From Bacterioplanoides pacificum (GTDB taxonomy: Bacteria; Pseudomonadota; Gammaproteobacteria; Pseudomonadales; Oceanobacteraceae): a DNA stretch of 64,000 nt. The stretch lies in contig NZ_JBHRYB010000005.1 of NCBI RefSeq assembly GCF_042648445.1, positions 310,001 to 374,000 of the forward strand, written 5' to 3'. Shown piece after piece: positions 61,494 through 64,000 of the stretch (position 1 is the stretch's first letter; every line of letters starts with the position of its first letter). A program made the translations under genes and the position numbers. Under the pieces are notes generated by a model. It was not told the DNA's origin. It searched no databases and was given only the letters and a program-made list of their open reading frames with translations.

Positions 61494-63641
61494 ATGATTT
61501 ACGAAGGTAAAGCCATCACGGTAAATATGATCGAAGGCGGTATCGCCGAATTAAAATTCGATCTGCAAGGCGACTCAGTTAACAAGTTTAACCGTGTTAC
61601 TTTGGAAGACCTGAAGGCTGCAGTTGAAGCGATTCAAGGTAACAGCGACGTTAAAGGTGTACTGGTAACTTCCGGTAAAGATTGCTTTATCGTTGGTGCA
61701 GACATCACCGAATTCGGCGATGCGTTCAAAAACAGCGAAGAAGAAATCGCAGCATGGGTAGCGGAAGCAAACGTTATTTTTAACGCTTTCGAAGACCTGA
61801 ACGTTCCGACTCTGACTGCTATCAACGGCATCGCCCTGGGTGGCGGTTTCGAAATGTGTCTGGCGTCTGACCTGCGTGTTATGTCTGAAGCAGCCAAAGT
61901 CGGTCTGCCGGAAGTGAAACTGGGTCTGATGCCTGGTTTTGGCGGTACTGTTCGTCTGCCACGTGTGGTTGGTGCTGATAATGCGATCGAATGGATCTGC
62001 ATGGGCGCTGAAAACAAGCCAGCTAAAGCGCTGAAAGACGGTGCGGTTGATGCCGTGGTTGCTGCAGACAAACTGCGTGATCAGTCTATCGCTATGCTGC
62101 AATCTGCCATTGCTGGTGAAATCAACTGGCAGGCTCGCCGCGAAGAGAAAACCTCTAAGTTGCAGCTGAACAGCATGGAACAAATGATGGTTTTCGAAAC
62201 CGCCAAAGGTTTCGTTGCCGGTCAGACCAAGGGTCAATACCCTGCGCCAATCCTGGCGATCAAAACCATGCAGAAAGCAGCCAATGCCGGTCGTGATAAG
62301 GCACTGGAAGCAGAAGCAAAAGGTTTTGCAAAACTGGCTAAAACTACTGAGTCCGAAGCTCTGATTGGTCTGTTCCTGAACGACCAGCTGCTGAAGAAAA
62401 AAGCCAAAGATTATGACAAAGCCGCTAAGCCAACCAACAAGGCTGCTGTTTTGGGTGCAGGCATCATGGGCGGTGGTATTGCATACCAGTCTGCTCTGAA
62501 AGGCACACCAATCATGATGAAAGATATCGCTGAAGCCGGTATCGAGCTGGGCCTGAACGAAGCTAACAAGCTGCTGGCCAAGCGTGTTGAGAAGAAGAAG
62601 ATGAAGCCGCTGGCAATGGGTGAAACCCTGAACCGCATTCGTCCGACTCTGTCTTATGCAGAATTTGGTGATGTTGACACTGTGGTAGAAGCAGTTGTTG
62701 AGAATCCAAAAGTTAAGAAAATGGTTCTGGCTGAGCTGGAAGACAAGGTGTCTGAAGACACCATCGTGACGTCTAACACCTCGACCATTTCTATCGACCT
62801 GCTGGCTGAAGATCTGAAGCGTCCGGAAAACTTCCTGGGTATGCACTTCTTCAACCCGGTTCATATGATGCCTCTGGTGGAAGTAATCCGTGGTAAGAAA
62901 ACGTCTGAAGAAGCCGTTGCTACCGTTGTTGCTTACGCTAAGAAAATGGGTAAAACCCCAATCGTTGTAAACGATTGCCCGGGCTTCCTGGTTAACCGTG
63001 TTCTGTTCCCTTACTTTGCTGGTTTTGCTGGTCTGGTGCGTGATGGCGCTGACTTCCAGGCTGTAGACAAAGTGATGGAGAAGTTCGGCTTCCCAATGGG
63101 TCCTGCCTACCTGCTGGACGTTGTGGGTATCGACACCGGTGTTCACGCTAACGAAGTGATGGCTGAAGGTTTCCCTGACCGTATGAAGGCTGACTTCAAA
63201 ACGGCAATGGAAGTGATGTTCGAAAACGAGCGTTACGGCCAGAAGAACAACATCGGTTTCTACAAGTACGAAACTGATCGTAAAGGCAAGCCGAAGAAAG
63301 TGGTTGATGAGCAGACTTACGAGCTGATCAAACCGGTTGTTGCCGACAGCAAAGAATTTGACGCTGAAGAAATCATCGCTCGCTGCATGATTCCAATGTG
63401 TATCGAAGTAGCCCGCTGCATCGAAGAAGGCATCGTTGAGACGCCAAACGAAGCCGATATGGGTCTGATCTTCGGTATTGGTTTCCCTCCATTCCGTGGT
63501 GGTGCATGTCGTTACATGGACACTGTGGGTATGGCCGAATTTGTTGCTCTGTGCGACAAGTACGCTGACCTGGGCAACCTGTACAAACCAACCGATCGCA
63601 TGCGTGAAATGGCTGCGAACGGCGAAAGCTACTTCGGTTAA
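61494..63641 (+). CDS. fadB: Fatty acid oxidation complex alpha subunit FadB
   Basis: A 715-residue multifunctional beta-oxidation enzyme. Residues about 1-190 are the enoyl-CoA hydratase/isomerase (GIALGGGFEMCLASD, GLPEVKLGLMPGFGG with the catalytic Glu); from about 310 the L-3-hydroxyacyl-CoA dehydrogenase begins with the NAD motif AAVLGAGIMGGGIAYQSA, then TSNTSTISIDLLAEDLKRPE, GMHFFNPVHMMPLVEVIRG and GFLVNRVLFPYFAGFAGLV. Full length (E. coli 729). ATG at 61494 with GGAG at 9 bases; TTG at 61491 is rejected. Codon usage is biased to the set used in highly expressed genes and differs from neighbours. fadA follows after 24 bp. Confidence 0.97.
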   Translation: MIYEGKAITVNMIEGGIAELKFDLQGDSVNKFNRVTLEDLKAAVEAIQGNSDVKGVLVTSGKDCFIVGADITEFGDAFKNSEEEIAAWVAEANVIFNAFEDLNVPTLTAINGIALGGGFEMCLASDLRVMSEAAKVGLPEVKLGLMPGFGGTVRLPRVVGADNAIEWICMGAENKPAKALKDGAVDAVVAADKLRDQSIAMLQSAIAGEINWQARREEKTSKLQLNSMEQMMVFETAKGFVAGQTKGQYPAPILAIKTMQKAANAGRDKALEAEAKGFAKLAKTTESEALIGLFLNDQLLKKKAKDYDKAAKPTNKAAVLGAGIMGGGIAYQSALKGTPIMMKDIAEAGIELGLNEANKLLAKRVEKKKMKPLAMGETLNRIRPTLSYAEFGDVDTVVEAVVENPKVKKMVLAELEDKVSEDTIVTSNTSTISIDLLAEDLKRPENFLGMHFFNPVHMMPLVEVIRGKKTSEEAVATVVAYAKKMGKTPIVVNDCPGFLVNRVLFPYFAGFAGLVRDGADFQAVDKVMEKFGFPMGPAYLLDVVGIDTGVHANEVMAEGFPDRMKADFKTAMEVMFENERYGQKNNIGFYKYETDRKGKPKKVVDEQTYELIKPVVADSKEFDAEEIIARCMIPMCIEVARCIEEGIVETPNEADMGLIFGIGFPPFRGGACRYMDTVGMAEFVALCDKYADLGNLYKPTDRMREMAANGESYFG

Positions 63642-63665
63642 TTAGCGCATTAGGAGAATTTAACT

Positions 63666-64000
63666 ATGTCTTACAATCCAAGAGACGTTGTTGTTGTTGA
63701 CGCAGTGCGCTCACCAATGGGTCGTTCCAAAGGTGGTGTATTCCGCAACGTACGTGCAGAGACTATTTCTGCAAACCTGATCAATGCCATGTTCGAGCGC
63801 ACCGGTGTTAACCCGGCGCTGGTTGAAGATGTGATCTGGGGTTGTGTAAACCAGACTCTGGAACAGGGTTTCAACGTTGCTCGTCAGATCTCTCTGACCA
63901 CCGTTGTACCAAAAGAAGCGGGTGCACAAACCGTTAACCGTCTGTGTGGTTCAGCGATGTCTGCTATTCACACTGCGGCTCAGGCAATTCAGACCGGTAA
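63666..64000 (+). CDS. fadA: 3-ketoacyl-CoA thiolase FadA, 5' part (cut by window end)
   Basis: The first 111 residues of a thiolase: MSYNPRDVVVVDAVRSPMGR, NVRAETISANLINAMFERTG, WGCVNQTLEQGFNVARQISL and the acyl-accepting Cys in VNRLCGSAMSAIHTAAQAI. It is the beta subunit partner of FadB, cleaving 3-ketoacyl-CoA to acetyl-CoA. AGGAGA precedes the ATG at 63666. The reading frame is open to the last base. fadB and fadA form an operon in the order known from E. coli and pseudomonads. Confidence 0.96.
   Translation, partial: MSYNPRDVVVVDAVRSPMGRSKGGVFRNVRAETISANLINAMFERTGVNPALVEDVIWGCVNQTLEQGFNVARQISLTTVVPKEAGAQTVNRLCGSAMSAIHTAAQAIQTG

Noticed and set aside
61575..63146. 523-codon ORF on the minus strand inside fadB
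   Set aside because: A by-product of the strong codon bias of fadB. The translation (His, Phe, Gln-rich) shows no domain, and fadB is certain.

Overview
The window is chromosomal DNA, moderately GC-rich and densely coded, from a gammaproteobacterium. The housekeeping set supports this: rlmKL, tcdA, yejK/ndpA, apt, pepA divergent from lptFG, smc-zipA-ligA, murI-folE, fadBA, OmpW and a MoxR/Bat operon. The large NAD-specific glutamate dehydrogenase, class I PPK2, TonB-dependent phytase locus and HBM-type chemoreceptor suggest a marine, Oceanospirillales-like heterotroph (for example near Thalassolituus or Oceanobacter). That placement is inference from gene content. I found no rRNA or tRNA gene, no CRISPR array, no prophage and no intact insertion sequence.

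Layout. 1-7.8 kb: end of rlmKL, an NlpC/P60 lipoprotein, a DUF5071-like protein, a decayed LysE/RhtB exporter, an SPFH-like single-pass membrane protein, a periplasmic cyclophilin, an Rrf2 regulator, two proteins with chalcone-isomerase-like domains (one fused to a TonB C-terminal domain) and tcdA. 7.8-17.8 kb: yejK, apt divergent from an NCS2 purine permease, small membrane proteins (one of 33 aa), a paired-hairpin element, a chemoreceptor, a periplasmic glutathione peroxidase homologue, a hotdog thioesterase, a DEAD-box helicase, an XRE-S24 regulator and a YgjP-like metallopeptidase.

17.9-25.1 kb is the most interesting accessory locus. A lipoprotein beta-propeller phytase lies downstream of a TonB-dependent receptor. 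They are divergent from a membrane GGDEF protein with a degenerate active site, which is translationally coupled to an AraC-type regulator. The intergenic region carries a Pho-box-like sequence facing each way, so a phytate uptake and hydrolysis module and a signalling pair may both be phosphate-starvation genes.

25.1-48.2 kb: nitroreductase, pepA, lptFG, an RDD protein, menA, pdxH, a kinase-like membrane sensor without catalytic motifs, ompW with a perfect FNR/Anr box, a third chalcone-isomerase-like protein, cardiolipin synthase, folE, murI, a canonical GGDEF protein, ppk2, smc, zipA, ligA and an SLT-type lipoprotein. 48.2-55.2 kb: a tightly overlapping six-gene minus-strand operon moxR - DUF58 - DUF4381 - batA - batB/C - batD, whose BatB/C protein carries polyglutamine tracts from simple repeats. 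55.4-64 kb: gdhB, an unknown secreted helical protein, fadB and the start of fadA, with a palindromic operator candidate upstream of fadB and codon usage typical of high expression.
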